The translations under genes and the position numbers were made by a program. From contig NZ_STGW01000002.1 in the NCBI RefSeq assembly GCF_004912195.1, forward strand, positions 341,276 through 405,275: a stretch of 64,000 nucleotides of DNA, given 5' to 3'. The stretch is from Nocardioides caeni (GTDB lineage: Bacteria; Actinomycetota; Actinomycetes; Propionibacteriales; Nocardioidaceae). Within the stretch, counting starts at the first letter, position 1, and each line of letters starts with the position of its first letter. The notes under the pieces were generated by a model. It ran no database searches, was not told the origin of the DNA, and saw nothing but the letters and a program-made list of their open reading frames with translations. Positions 28,045 to 37,206 of the stretch are shown here, one piece after another.

Positions 28045-29448
28045 TCAGGCGTCCGCGGACTCCTCGGTCGACTCCTCGGCGGACTCCTCGGCCGGGGCCT
28101 CGGTCTCCTCCACCGGCTCGGCGAAGGTGCCGTCGGCCTGGAGGTTCTTCAGCTCCACGACGTTGCCGGAGCCGTCCTTGACCTCGGCGCCCTCGACGAG
28201 GAGCTGCAGGGCCTTGCCGCGGCGGATCTCCTGGACCAGGTCGGGCACGTGGTTGTGCTCGAACATGTGGTTGACGAACTCCTGCGGGTCCTGACCGGAC
28301 TGCTGGGCCCGGCGGATCATGTGCTGGGTCAGCTCGCCCTGGTCGACACCGATCTCCTCCTTGTCGGCGATCTCGTCGAGGAGGAACTGCGCGGCGACCG
28401 CGTCGCGGACCCGGCGCTCGAGGTCGGCCTCGAACTCGTCCTGGGTCTGCTTCTCCTCATCGAGGTAGGCCTCCAGGGTCATGCCGGAGAGCTGCAGCTG
28501 CTGCTCGAGGTTCTCCCGACGGGCGTTGAGCTCCTCGGTGACCATCGTCTCGGGCAGCGGCACCTCGACCTTCTCGAGCAGGGCCTCGAGGACGGCGTCA
28601 CGTGCCGCGGCGGCCTGCTCGAGGCGCTTGCCGCGGGTGAGCCGCTCGCGCACGTCGGCGCTGAGCTCCTCGAGGGTGTCGAACTCCGAGGCCTCCTGGG
28701 CGAAGTCGTCGTCAAGCTCCGGGAGCTCCTGCTCCTGGACCTGGTTGACGACGACCTTGACCTCGACGTCCTGGCCGACCAGGTCGCCGCTGACGAGCTG
28801 GGTGGTGAACGCCTTCTCCTCGCCGACGGCGACGCCGGCGAGCGCCTCGTCGAGGCCGTCGATCATGCCGCCCTTGCCGACCTGGTAGGAGAAGCCGGAG
28901 ATCTCGGCGCCGTCGACGACCTCGCCGTCCTTGGTCGCGACGAGGTCGATGACGACGAAGTCGCCGTCCTGCGCGGCCCGCTCGACGTCGATCAGGGTGC
29001 CGAACCGCTGGCGGAGCGCGTCGACCTGCTCGGTGACGTCCTCGTCGCTGACGGCGAGGTCCTCGACACTGGCCGCGAGGCCGTCGTAGGCCGGGAGGTC
29101 GATCTCGGGCTTGACGTCCACCTCGGCGGTGAACTCCAGCACATCGTTGTCCTCGAGCTTGGTGACCTCGATCTCCGGCTGGGCCAGCGGGGTCAGGTTG
29201 TTCTCCTGCAGCGCCTCGACGTAGGCCTTCGGCAGCACGTCGTTGATCGCCTGGTCGAGCACGGGACCGCGACCGATCTGGCGGTCGATGACGGCCGGCG
29301 GGACCTTGCCCTTGCGGAAGCCGGGGATGTTGATCTGCTTCGCGATGGTCTGGTAGGCCGCGTCGAGGCTCGGCTTGAGCTCCTCGAAGGGCACCTCGAC
29401 GGTCAGCTTGGCCCGGGTCGGGCTCAAGGTCTCGACGGCGCTCTTCAC
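28045..29448 (-). CDS. tig: trigger factor, ribosome-associated chaperone/PPIase
   Basis: 467 residues: an N-terminal ribosome-binding domain with the signature GFRKGKVP, a central FKBP-like PPIase domain (about 160-245), a helical C-terminal chaperone domain, and an acidic Glu/Ser/Thr tail ending in ESAEESTEESADA. The GTG start has AGGAG 7 nt upstream. Two tRNA genes precede it on the same strand and clpP1P2/clpX follow, a common actinobacterial order. Confidence 0.95.
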   Translation of the reverse strand: MKSAVETLSPTRAKLTVEVPFEELKPSLDAAYQTIAKQINIPGFRKGKVPPAVIDRQIGRGPVLDQAINDVLPKAYVEALQENNLTPLAQPEIEVTKLEDNDVLEFTAEVDVKPEIDLPAYDGLAASVEDLAVSDEDVTEQVDALRQRFGTLIDVERAAQDGDFVVIDLVATKDGEVVDGAEISGFSYQVGKGGMIDGLDEALAGVAVGEEKAFTTQLVSGDLVGQDVEVKVVVNQVQEQELPELDDDFAQEASEFDTLEELSADVRERLTRGKRLEQAAAARDAVLEALLEKVEVPLPETMVTEELNARRENLEQQLQLSGMTLEAYLDEEKQTQDEFEADLERRVRDAVAAQFLLDEIADKEEIGVDQGELTQHMIRRAQQSGQDPQEFVNHMFEHNHVPDLVQEIRRGKALQLLVEGAEVKDGSGNVVELKNLQADGTFAEPVEETEAPAEESAEESTEESADA

Positions 29449-29479
29449 AGGTCTTCTCCTACTGTTCAGTGGATGGTGC

Positions 29480-29496
29480 GCGGGCCGGTGGCCCGC
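29480..29496 (-). terminator. short hairpin between tRNA-Pro and tig
   Basis: GCGGGCC and GGCCCGC pair perfectly around a 3-nt loop, about 40 nt behind the tRNA-Pro 3' end and 30 nt before tig. It may end the tRNA transcript or sit in the tig leader. Three copies of a GATCGGGAT-type 9-mer lie beside it (29502-29525). Confidence 0.4.
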
Positions 29497-29538
29497 CGTT
29501 GATCGGGATGATCGGGATGATCGGACGGCATCTGCGAG

Positions 29539-29611
29539 TCGGGGCGACAGGACTCGAACCTGCGGTCTCCTGCTCCCAAAGCAGGCGCGCTAGCCACTAC
29601 GCTACGCCCCG
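29539..29611 (-). tRNA. tRNA-Pro (anticodon TGG)
   Basis: On the minus strand the acceptor stem CGGGGCG pairs with CGCCCCG, the anticodon arm is CCTGC-TTTGGGA-GCAGG giving anticodon TGG, and the T arm contains GGTTCGAGTCC. Discriminator A. The 3' CCA is not encoded. It lies about 90 nt upstream of tig. Confidence 0.93.
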
Positions 29612-29659
29612 TCTGCCGGCCTGCGGGCCCCGTCCGACAGGGCTGCAGACCGCACTTCG

Positions 29660-29730
29660 AGGGGATGACGGGAATCGAACCCGCGTAATCAGTTTGGAAG
29701 ACTGAGGCTCTACCATTGAGCTACATCCCC
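29660..29730 (-). tRNA. tRNA-Gly (anticodon TCC)
   Basis: On the minus strand the acceptor stem GGGGATG pairs with CATCCCC, the anticodon arm TCAGT-CTTCCAA-ACTGA gives anticodon TCC, and the T arm contains GGTTCGATTCC. Discriminator U; CCA is not encoded. It precedes tRNA-Pro by 48 nt and is probably co-transcribed. Confidence 0.93.
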
Positions 29731-29806
29731 GGACGCTTCCCGGCCCGCGCGTGGCGGCCCGAAAGGCACGGGCAATCGTGCCACATGGGCCCCGCCCTGC
29801 TGTAAC

Positions 29807-30856
29807 TCAGGGGCGTCGGTGGACGACCACGAGAGCGCGGTCGTCGTCGGGCGAGCCGACCGCCGCCACCAGCCGCTCGGCCAGCCCGTCCCAGCCGCGA
29901 CGCAGCAGCGACTCGGCCTCGCCGTTCATCTGGTCGATGCCGAGCTCGATGTCGCGGCGTGGGCGCTCCACCAGGCCGTCGGTGTAGAGCAGCATGCTGT
30001 CGCCCGGGGCCAGCCGGCCCCGGACGCAGTCGTAGTCGACCTCGTCGACCACCCCGAGGATCGGACCGTCGGCCCGCAGCACCTCCCACCGGCCCGAGCC
30101 CGCCTGGCGGTGCACCGCCGGCGGATGGCCCGCGCTGCGCAGCTCGAAGTCGCCGGTGGAGAGCTCGACGGAGAGGTGGACCGCGGTGGCGAAGCCCTCC
30201 TCCCACGCACGCTGCAGCAGGTAGTCGTTGGCGGCGGGGAGGAAGCGATCCGGCGGCAGGGCCGCGACGAGGCCGCCCATCGCGCCGGAGAGCTGCAGGG
30301 CACGGGTGCCGGCGGCCTCCCCCTTGCCGGAGACGTCGACGACGACCAGCTCGATGCGGTGACCATGGCCCCGGGAGGTGGCCACCACGAAGTCGCCGGC
30401 GAAGCCGGACCCGCCGGCGGACGACATGGCCGACTCGACGAGCCAGGTCGAGGGCAGCGACGGGATCTCGCCCTGGGCGAGGATCCGGTCGCGGAGGTCG
30501 ACGAGCATCGACTCGCCGCGGAACCGGCTGACCGCGAGACGGCGCGGACCCCGCGCGAGCAGGATCACGGCGCACGTCAGCAGGAACATGACCGTGACCG
30601 CGATGACGCTGCGGGAAGTCCACTCCTCCTGGAGGGAAGCCGCCACACCGAGGGCCACGAGCATGTAGGCCCCGAACCACGGCAGCACCCGGTTGCTGAG
30701 CAGCAGCACGGCCATCACCAGCGGCACGAACACCGCATTGATCGGCACGGCCATCGGGTTGACGGCGATGCCCACGACCGCCGCCGTCGAGACAGCCGCC
30801 AGGAGCAGCGCGATGCCACGGTCGGAGGTGAACCACCGGCGTCCGGTGGCGATCAC
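29807..30856 (-). CDS. membrane-bound PP2C/SpoIIE-type serine phosphatase
   Basis: 349 residues. Four hydrophobic helices in the first about 105 residues are followed by a PPM/SpoIIE phosphatase domain with metal-binding FAGDFVV, VVDVSGKG and LLYTDGLVE motifs. It probably dephosphorylates an anti-sigma-factor antagonist; no such partner is in the window. The GTG overlaps the stop of the upstream DNA glycosylase (GTGA), giving a rpiB-nei-phosphatase transcript. Confidence 0.87.
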   Translation of the reverse strand: MIATGRRWFTSDRGIALLLAAVSTAAVVGIAVNPMAVPINAVFVPLVMAVLLLSNRVLPWFGAYMLVALGVAASLQEEWTSRSVIAVTVMFLLTCAVILLARGPRRLAVSRFRGESMLVDLRDRILAQGEIPSLPSTWLVESAMSSAGGSGFAGDFVVATSRGHGHRIELVVVDVSGKGEAAGTRALQLSGAMGGLVAALPPDRFLPAANDYLLQRAWEEGFATAVHLSVELSTGDFELRSAGHPPAVHRQAGSGRWEVLRADGPILGVVDEVDYDCVRGRLAPGDSMLLYTDGLVERPRRDIELGIDQMNGEAESLLRRGWDGLAERLVAAVGSPDDDRALVVVHRRP

Positions 30857-31707
30857 CGCGCGGCTCGCGATCGGAAGACCGGCTGGCAGCGGGGGCACCA
30901 GAAGGAGTTGCGGGCATTGAGGACCTCGGTGCGCACGCCTGCTCCGCAGACGTGGCAGGCCATGCCGGCCCGGCGGTAGACGTAGACCTCTCCGCCGTGG
31001 TCGTCGACGCGTGGCGAACGGCCCATCGCCTCGGGGGTGTGCTCGGGACGGACGGTGTCGATCCGACCCGTCCGCACTCCCTCCCTCATCAGCACGACCA
31101 GATCGTCCCAGATCGAGCGCCACTGTGAGACCCGAAGTGACCGACCCGGTCGCAGCGGATGGATCCGGTGCCGGAACAGCACCTCGGCGCGATAGACGTT
31201 GCCGACGCCCGCGAGCACGCTCTGGTCCATCACCAGGGCACCGATCGCGACGCTGCTCCGGCTGATCCTCGCCCACGCGCGGTCGGGGTCGGCATCGGCC
31301 CGCAGCGGGTCCGGTCCGATCCTGGCGACCACCGCCTGACGCTCGGTGTCGGTGACCAGCGCGCACGCGGTCGGTCCCCGCAGGTCGCCGTAGGACGCCG
31401 TGCCGGAGGCACCGTCGGTGCGGACCAGGCGCCACCGCACCTGTCCCACCGGGAGCGGCACCTCGGCGACATCCCTGCGAATGTCGAAGGTGCCGTAGAG
31501 CCCGAGGTGGACGTGGACGAACCGGTCTCCCTCGAAGCGCACGAACAGCTGCTTGCCCCACGCGTCCGCGTCGATGAGCCGGGCCCCGTCGATCCGGGCG
31601 GCACTCTCGGCGAAGCGGCCCTGCGGGCTGCCCGAGGCGACGAGGGCGCCGCCGAAGACGTCGGTGATCTCGTCGGCCAGTCGGTGGAGCGTGTGGCCCT
31701 CAGGCAT
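30853..31707 (-). CDS. Fpg/Nei-family DNA glycosylase (endonuclease VIII-like)
   Basis: 284-residue bifunctional base-excision repair glycosylase/AP lyase for oxidised bases. It begins MPEGHT, with the N-terminal proline nucleophile (P2 after Met removal) and E3; GHT in place of GPE/LPE points to the Nei2-like branch. The C-terminal zinc finger has C-x2-C (CHVC) and C-x2-C (CPRC). It overlaps rpiB by 8 bp and the phosphatase gene by 4 bp. Confidence 0.92.
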   Translation of the reverse strand: MPEGHTLHRLADEITDVFGGALVASGSPQGRFAESAARIDGARLIDADAWGKQLFVRFEGDRFVHVHLGLYGTFDIRRDVAEVPLPVGQVRWRLVRTDGASGTASYGDLRGPTACALVTDTERQAVVARIGPDPLRADADPDRAWARISRSSVAIGALVMDQSVLAGVGNVYRAEVLFRHRIHPLRPGRSLRVSQWRSIWDDLVVLMREGVRTGRIDTVRPEHTPEAMGRSPRVDDHGGEVYVYRRAGMACHVCGAGVRTEVLNARNSFWCPRCQPVFRSRAAR

Positions 31708-32206
31708 CCCCGTGCCCGAGCGCCGACTCGGGCAGGGGCGGCAGCTCGCCCGTCGCGTCGTACGACGACAGCTGGCCGATGCGCCGCACGTGCCGCTCGT
31801 CGCCGGGGAAGGGCGTGGTCAGGAAGACCTCGACGAGGCGGGTCATCTCCTCGAGGGAGTGCATGCGGCCGCCCACGGCGACGACCCAGGCGTCGTTGTG
31901 CTCGCGCGCCAGGCTCGCGGTCTGCTCCGACCAGGCCAGCGCCGCGCGGATGCCCTGCACCTTGTTGGCCGCGATCTGCTCGCCGTTGCCCGAGCCGCCG
32001 ATCACGACGCCGAGGCTGTCGAGTCCGGCCTCGCGGTCGGCGCGCACACCCTCGGCGGCGCGCAGGCAGAAGACCGGGTAGTCGTCGAGCGCGTCGTAGA
32101 CGAAGGGACCGTGGTCGACCGGCTCGTAGCCGTGCTCGGTGAGCCAGTCGGTGAGATGGGACTTGAGCTCGAGGCCAGCGTGGTCGCAGCCGAGGTGCAC
32201 GCGCAT
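31700..32206 (-). CDS. rpiB: ribose-5-phosphate isomerase B
   Basis: Interconverts ribose-5-phosphate and ribulose-5-phosphate. 168 residues beginning MRVHLGCDHAGLELK (phosphate- and ring-opening D/H residues). The active-site loop is GGSGNGEQIAANKV, i.e. the actinobacterial type in which a glutamate replaces the enterobacterial cysteine base. First gene of a coupled unit with the Nei-type glycosylase. Confidence 0.94.
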   Translation of the reverse strand: MRVHLGCDHAGLELKSHLTDWLTEHGYEPVDHGPFVYDALDDYPVFCLRAAEGVRADREAGLDSLGVVIGGSGNGEQIAANKVQGIRAALAWSEQTASLAREHNDAWVVAVGGRMHSLEEMTRLVEVFLTTPFPGDERHVRRIGQLSSYDATGELPPLPESALGHGDA

Positions 32207-32253
32207 GCCGCCGATCCTCTCAGGTCGGGTGCACCCCTCGCGAAACGCCGTCG

Positions 32254-33621
32254 TCAGGAGCCGTGCAGGCGCCGCGCTGCCTCGGCGATGGAGCCGCTGA
32301 GCGACGGATAGACGGTGAAGGTGTCGGCGAACTCATCGGCCGTCAGCCGCTCCGTGACGGCCAGCGTGACGGGGTGGATCAGCTCCGAGGCGCGCGGGCC
32401 GACGACGACGCCGCCGAGGAGCTGGCCCGACCCGGGGCTGATGAAGAGCTTCACGAAGCCGTCGGTGATGCCCTGCATCTTCGCGCGGGCATTGGTGGCG
32501 AGCGGCTGCAGGACCACCTCGGCGGGCACCTTGCCGGCGTCGACCTGTTGCTGGGTGACCCCGACGGTCGCGATCTCGGGAGAGGTGAACACGTTGGAGG
32601 ACACGTCACGCAGGTCCAGCGGAGCGACGGCGTCGCCGAGGACGTGCCGCATCGCGATCCGGCCCTGCATCGCCGCGACGGAGGCGAGCATGAGGACGCC
32701 CGTGCAGTCGCCGGCGGCGTAGACCCCCCGTGCGGACGTGCGCGAAACCCGGTCGACCTCGACGAAGCCGCCCTCGTCGAGGTGCACCCCGGCCTCCTCG
32801 AGCCCCAGGCCGGCGGTGTTGGGCACCGACCCGAGGGCGAGGATGCAGTGCGATCCGGTGACGGTGCGGCCGTCCTGCAGGGTCACGGTGACCTGGTCGC
32901 CGTCGCGGCCGACCGACTGCATCCGGGACTGGCCCAGGACGGTCATCCCGCGTCGGGTGGCGACGTCCTCGAGCACCTGTGCGGCGTCCTGGTCCTCCCC
33001 CGGCAGCACCCGCTCGCGCGAGGAGACGAGGGTGACGGGGATGCCGAGCGCCTGGTAGGCACTGGCGAACTCCGCTCCGGTGACACCGGAGCCGACGACG
33101 ATCATGTGCTCGGGAACGACGTCGAGGTCATAGACCTGCTCCCAGGTCAGGATCCGCTCCCCGTCCGGTACGGCGGACGGGAGCACGCGCGGCGCGGCGC
33201 CGGTCGCGACGAGGACGGCATCGGCGTCGTAGGTCTGCTCGGTGCCGTCGGCCAGCGTCGCGACCACCCGCGCCGGGCCGTCCAGACGGCCGCGGCCGGG
33301 CACGACGGTCACGCCCTCGCGGGCCAGCCGGCTCCCGATGTCGGCGGACTGGGCGAGGGCGAGCGCCTTGACCCGCTGGTTGACCTTCGCCAGGTCGACC
33401 CGGGGTCGCTCGATCTCGATGCCGAGCTCGCCCGCCTCGATCAGGTCGGTCATCACCTCGGCGGTGGCGATCAGGGTCTTGCTGGGGACGCAGTCGGTGA
33501 GCACCGCCGAGCCGCCGAGCCCGTCGGAGTCGACCACCACGACCTCCGCGCCGAGCTGCGCCGCCACCAGGGCCGACTCGTAGCCACCGGGTCCGCCGCC
33601 AACGATCACTACTCGGGTCAC
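32254..33621 (-). CDS. flavoprotein disulfide reductase-like NAD(P)H quinone reductase
   Basis: 455 residues with the pyridine-nucleotide disulfide reductase architecture: FAD Rossmann VVIVGGGPGGYESA at the N-terminus, second dinucleotide motif VVGSGVTGAEFA, FAD-binding GVYAAGDCTG and a dimerisation domain. The redox CxxxxC is missing: the position reads GGSAVLTDCVPSK with a single Cys44. It therefore cannot act as lipoamide dehydrogenase and resembles M. tuberculosis Rv3303c, a quinone reductase. The GTG start has a GAGGAG site. The true lpdA is the next gene upstream. Confidence 0.87.
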   Translation of the reverse strand: MTRVVIVGGGPGGYESALVAAQLGAEVVVVDSDGLGGSAVLTDCVPSKTLIATAEVMTDLIEAGELGIEIERPRVDLAKVNQRVKALALAQSADIGSRLAREGVTVVPGRGRLDGPARVVATLADGTEQTYDADAVLVATGAAPRVLPSAVPDGERILTWEQVYDLDVVPEHMIVVGSGVTGAEFASAYQALGIPVTLVSSRERVLPGEDQDAAQVLEDVATRRGMTVLGQSRMQSVGRDGDQVTVTLQDGRTVTGSHCILALGSVPNTAGLGLEEAGVHLDEGGFVEVDRVSRTSARGVYAAGDCTGVLMLASVAAMQGRIAMRHVLGDAVAPLDLRDVSSNVFTSPEIATVGVTQQQVDAGKVPAEVVLQPLATNARAKMQGITDGFVKLFISPGSGQLLGGVVVGPRASELIHPVTLAVTERLTADEFADTFTVYPSLSGSIAEAARRLHGS

Positions 33622-33752
33622 CGGACACTCCTCGTTCGCGCGGTTGGTGGGTCTCGACACGGCGGTCACCCCTGCTCGCAGGCTCGCAGGGGGGCGCCTG
33701 CTCGACCTCTTCGGCCCACGCGCCCGCCCTCGTTCCTCGGACGGACGCTGCC

Positions 33753-35153
33753 TCAGAGATTGATCATGTGGCCGGCGATCCCGTGGATCGCCTCCTTGAC
33801 CGCCTCGGTCAGCGTCGGGTGCGCGAAGACGTTGCGCCCGACCTCGTCGGCGGTCAGGTCCCACTTCTGGGCCAGCGTCAGCGCGGGCAGCAGCTCGGTG
33901 ACGTCGGGGCCGATCATGTGCGCGCCGAGGATCTCGTTGTAGTCGGCGTCGGCGACGATCTTGACGAAGCCGACGGCCTCGCCGAGGCCCTGAGCCTTGC
34001 CGTTGGCCGAGAACGGGAAGGACGCCGTCTTGACGTCGTAGCCCTTGTCCCTGGCCTGCTGCTCGGAGTAGCCGAACGAGCCGATCTGCGGCATGCAGTA
34101 GGTGGCGCGCGGGATGAAGTCGTAGTCGATCGGCATCGTCTCGGCGCCGCCGATGGTCTCCGCGGCGACGATGCCCTGGGCCTCGGCGACGTGGGCGAGC
34201 ATCATCTTGGCCGTGCAGTCGCCGATGGCGTAGACGCCCTCGACGTTGGTGCGGCAGTAGTCGTCGATCTCGACCGCGCCGCGCTCGGTGACCTTCACGC
34301 CGGCGGCGTCGAGGCCGTAGCCCTCGATGCGCGGGGCGAAGCCGAAGGCCGCGAGGAACTTGTCGGCCTCGAGCACCTGCTCGTCACCACCCGCGGCCGG
34401 AGCGATGCGGACCTTCACGCCGGAACCGGTGTCCTCGACGCCCTTGACGGCGGTGGAGGTCAGGACCTTCACGCCGAGCTTCTTGTAGTGCTTGGCGAGT
34501 TCCTTGGAGACGTCGGCGTCCTCGGTCGGGACCATCCGGTCGAGGAACTCGACGATGGTCACGTCGACGCCGAAGTTCTTCATCACGTAGGCGAACTCGA
34601 CGCCGATCGCGCCGGAGCCGCCGATGATGACCGAGCCCGGGAGGTTCTCGTCGAGGATCTGCTCCTCGTAGCTGACGATGTTCTTGCCGTTGACCTCGAC
34701 ACCGGGGACGGTCCGGACGGTCGCACCGGTGGCGATGATGATGCTGTCGCCGGTGTAGTCGGTGGTCGAGCCGTCCTCGGCCTTCACCGAGATCGTCTTC
34801 GGCCCGGTGAACGTGCCCCAGCCGTCGACCTCGGTGATCTTGTTCTTCTTCATCAGGAAGTGGACGCCCTTGACGATGCCGGCGCTCACCTGGCGGGAGC
34901 GCGCGTGCGTCGGACCGAAGGCCATCGTGGCGTCACCCTCGATGCCGAACTTGGCCTTCTCGTGGGTGAGCGTGTGCGCCAGCTCGGCGTTCTTCAGCAG
35001 CGCCTTCGACGGGATGCAGCCGACGTTGAGACAGACGCCGCCCCAGTACTTCTTCTCGATCACGGCAACGGACTTGCCGAGCTGTGCGGCGCGGATCGCG
35101 GCGACGTACCCACCGGGGCCGGCACCGAGGACGAGGACATCGAAGTGGGTCAC
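33753..35153 (-). CDS. lpdA: dihydrolipoyl dehydrogenase
   Basis: E3 component of 2-oxoacid dehydrogenase complexes, regenerating lipoamide with NAD+. 466 residues with [11 protein letters not shown], the redox pair C41/C46 in [13 protein letters not shown], a NAD-binding [13 protein letters not shown] and the C-terminal [11 protein letters not shown] carrying the catalytic histidine. The GTG start lies 6 nt after TAGGCT. The promoter region is overlapped by a 168-bp inverted-repeat element. Confidence 0.95.
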   Translation of the reverse strand: MTHFDVLVLGAGPGGYVAAIRAAQLGKSVAVIEKKYWGGVCLNVGCIPSKALLKNAELAHTLTHEKAKFGIEGDATMAFGPTHARSRQVSAGIVKGVHFLMKKNKITEVDGWGTFTGPKTISVKAEDGSTTDYTGDSIIIATGATVRTVPGVEVNGKNIVSYEEQILDENLPGSVIIGGSGAIGVEFAYVMKNFGVDVTIVEFLDRMVPTEDADVSKELAKHYKKLGVKVLTSTAVKGVEDTGSGVKVRIAPAAGGDEQVLEADKFLAAFGFAPRIEGYGLDAAGVKVTERGAVEIDDYCRTNVEGVYAIGDCTAKMMLAHVAEAQGIVAAETIGGAETMPIDYDFIPRATYCMPQIGSFGYSEQQARDKGYDVKTASFPFSANGKAQGLGEAVGFVKIVADADYNEILGAHMIGPDVTELLPALTLAQKWDLTADEVGRNVFAHPTLTEAVKEAIHGIAGHMINL

Positions 35154-35159
35154 GCTCCC

Positions 35160-35165
35160 AGCCTA
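35160..35165 (-). promoter_or_regulatory. -10 hexamer TAGGCT for lpdA
   Basis: Followed after 6 nt by the GTG at 35153. Its upstream three bases are shared with the end of the inverted-repeat element (35163-35330), so the -35 region lies inside the element. Confidence 0.55.
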
Positions 35166-35330
35166 GTGGTCATCTCCGGAAGTTGTTCGGGGGTGGCCCG
35201 TGCTCCGAGTGCGTGCATCGCAAGGCGCAGACGCGACGCCATACCGGGTCGTCTTGCGAGCGTCAGCAACGCCGCGAGGTGCGCGCTCGGGGCGCGGGAC
35301 CCCCGGAGAACTTCCGGAGATGACCACTAG
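35163..35330. mobile_element. 168-bp element with 22-bp perfect terminal inverted repeats
   Basis: The arms at 35163-35184 and 35309-35330 are perfect complements beginning CTAGTGGTCATCTCCGGAAG. Pairing continues imperfectly inwards (GGGGGT/ACCCCC; CCGAGTGCG/CGCGCTCGG; GCAAG/CTTGC), so the whole unit can fold as one long hairpin. No ORF is inside. The CTAG ends could reflect a target duplication. It looks like a MITE or a large structured repeat. Confidence 0.6.
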
Positions 35331-35432
35331 TGCCGTGGTGCTTGTGCCCGACATCGTGCTCGGGCAGAGTGCAGCTACTTTCCGGTACGACGCCGCTCGG
35401 GGCGTCGACCACGAACGAGGAAGTGCTCCCAC

Positions 35433-36626
<1,194 letters not shown>

Positions 36627-36650
36627 CCGGTCGGCGTGCGACGTCACGGT

Positions 36651-36683
36651 CAGGTCATGGCCAGGTCGTGGCCAGATCATGGT
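36651..36683 (+). repeat. three 11-bp direct repeats upstream of a promoter
   Basis: CAGGTCATGGC, CAGGTCGTGGC and CAGATCATGGT follow each other at 36651, 36662 and 36673, directly upstream of and into the -35 region of the promoter at 36696. The 11-bp spacing keeps them on one helix face. Confidence 0.5.
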
Positions 36684-36695
36684 CGCCGCAGGCAC

Positions 36696-36701
36696 TACCC
36701 T
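36696..36701 (+). promoter_or_regulatory. -10 hexamer TACCCT for the gamma-glutamylcyclotransferase-like gene
   Basis: Six nt separate it from the GTG at 36708; leaderless type. Confidence 0.5.
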
Positions 36702-36707
36702 GAGCCC

Positions 36708-37160
36708 GTGACGTCGTACGCCGCCTACGGGACCAACCTCGACCCGGCGCGGATGGGCGAGCGGTGTCCCCACTCCCCCCTCCGGACGACCGGGTGGCTG
36801 ACCGGTTGGCGCCTCACCTTCGGTGGCGAGGAGCACGGCTGGGACGGCGCCCTGGCCACGATCGTCCAGGACCCGTTCGAGCAGGTCTTCGTCGCGGTCT
36901 ATGACGTCAGCCCGCTCGACGAGCGGGCCCTCGACCAGTGGGAGTCCGCCGACTCCGGCCTCTACCGCCGCACCAAGGTGCGGATCTCCACGATGGTCGG
37001 CGAGATCGTCGCCTGGACCTATGTCCTCGACGCCTTCGAGGGCGGCCTGCCGTCCGCGTCCTACCTCGGGGTGCTCGCGGACGCGGCGGAGTCGGCCGAC
37101 GCGCCGGACGACTACGTCAACGCCCTGCGGATCCGGCCCTGCCGGTCCACCGGACTCTGA
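36708..37160 (+). CDS. gamma-glutamylcyclotransferase (AIG2-like) family protein
   Basis: 150-residue protein with the GGCT fold signature YAAYGTNLDPARM at residues 4-16 (YGxN substrate loop), the WRLTFGG strand and the VYDVSPLDERALDQWE segment. Such enzymes release 5-oxoproline from gamma-glutamyl compounds, but many bacterial members are untested. Solitary, with its own leaderless-type promoter. Confidence 0.82.
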   Translation: MTSYAAYGTNLDPARMGERCPHSPLRTTGWLTGWRLTFGGEEHGWDGALATIVQDPFEQVFVAVYDVSPLDERALDQWESADSGLYRRTKVRISTMVGEIVAWTYVLDAFEGGLPSASYLGVLADAAESADAPDDYVNALRIRPCRSTGL

Positions 37161-37186
37161 GGCCGACCGCGGCGTGACCGCGGCGA

Positions 37187-37205
37187 ACCTGAATCGTTGT
37201 CAGGT
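37187..37205. promoter_or_regulatory. small dyad before the beta-propeller lipoprotein
   Basis: ACCTGA (37187-37192) and TCAGGT (37200-37205) are 6-bp arms around 7 nt, ending one base before the ATG at 37207. It could be an operator or a start-codon hairpin. Confidence 0.3.
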
Positions 37206-37206
37206 C

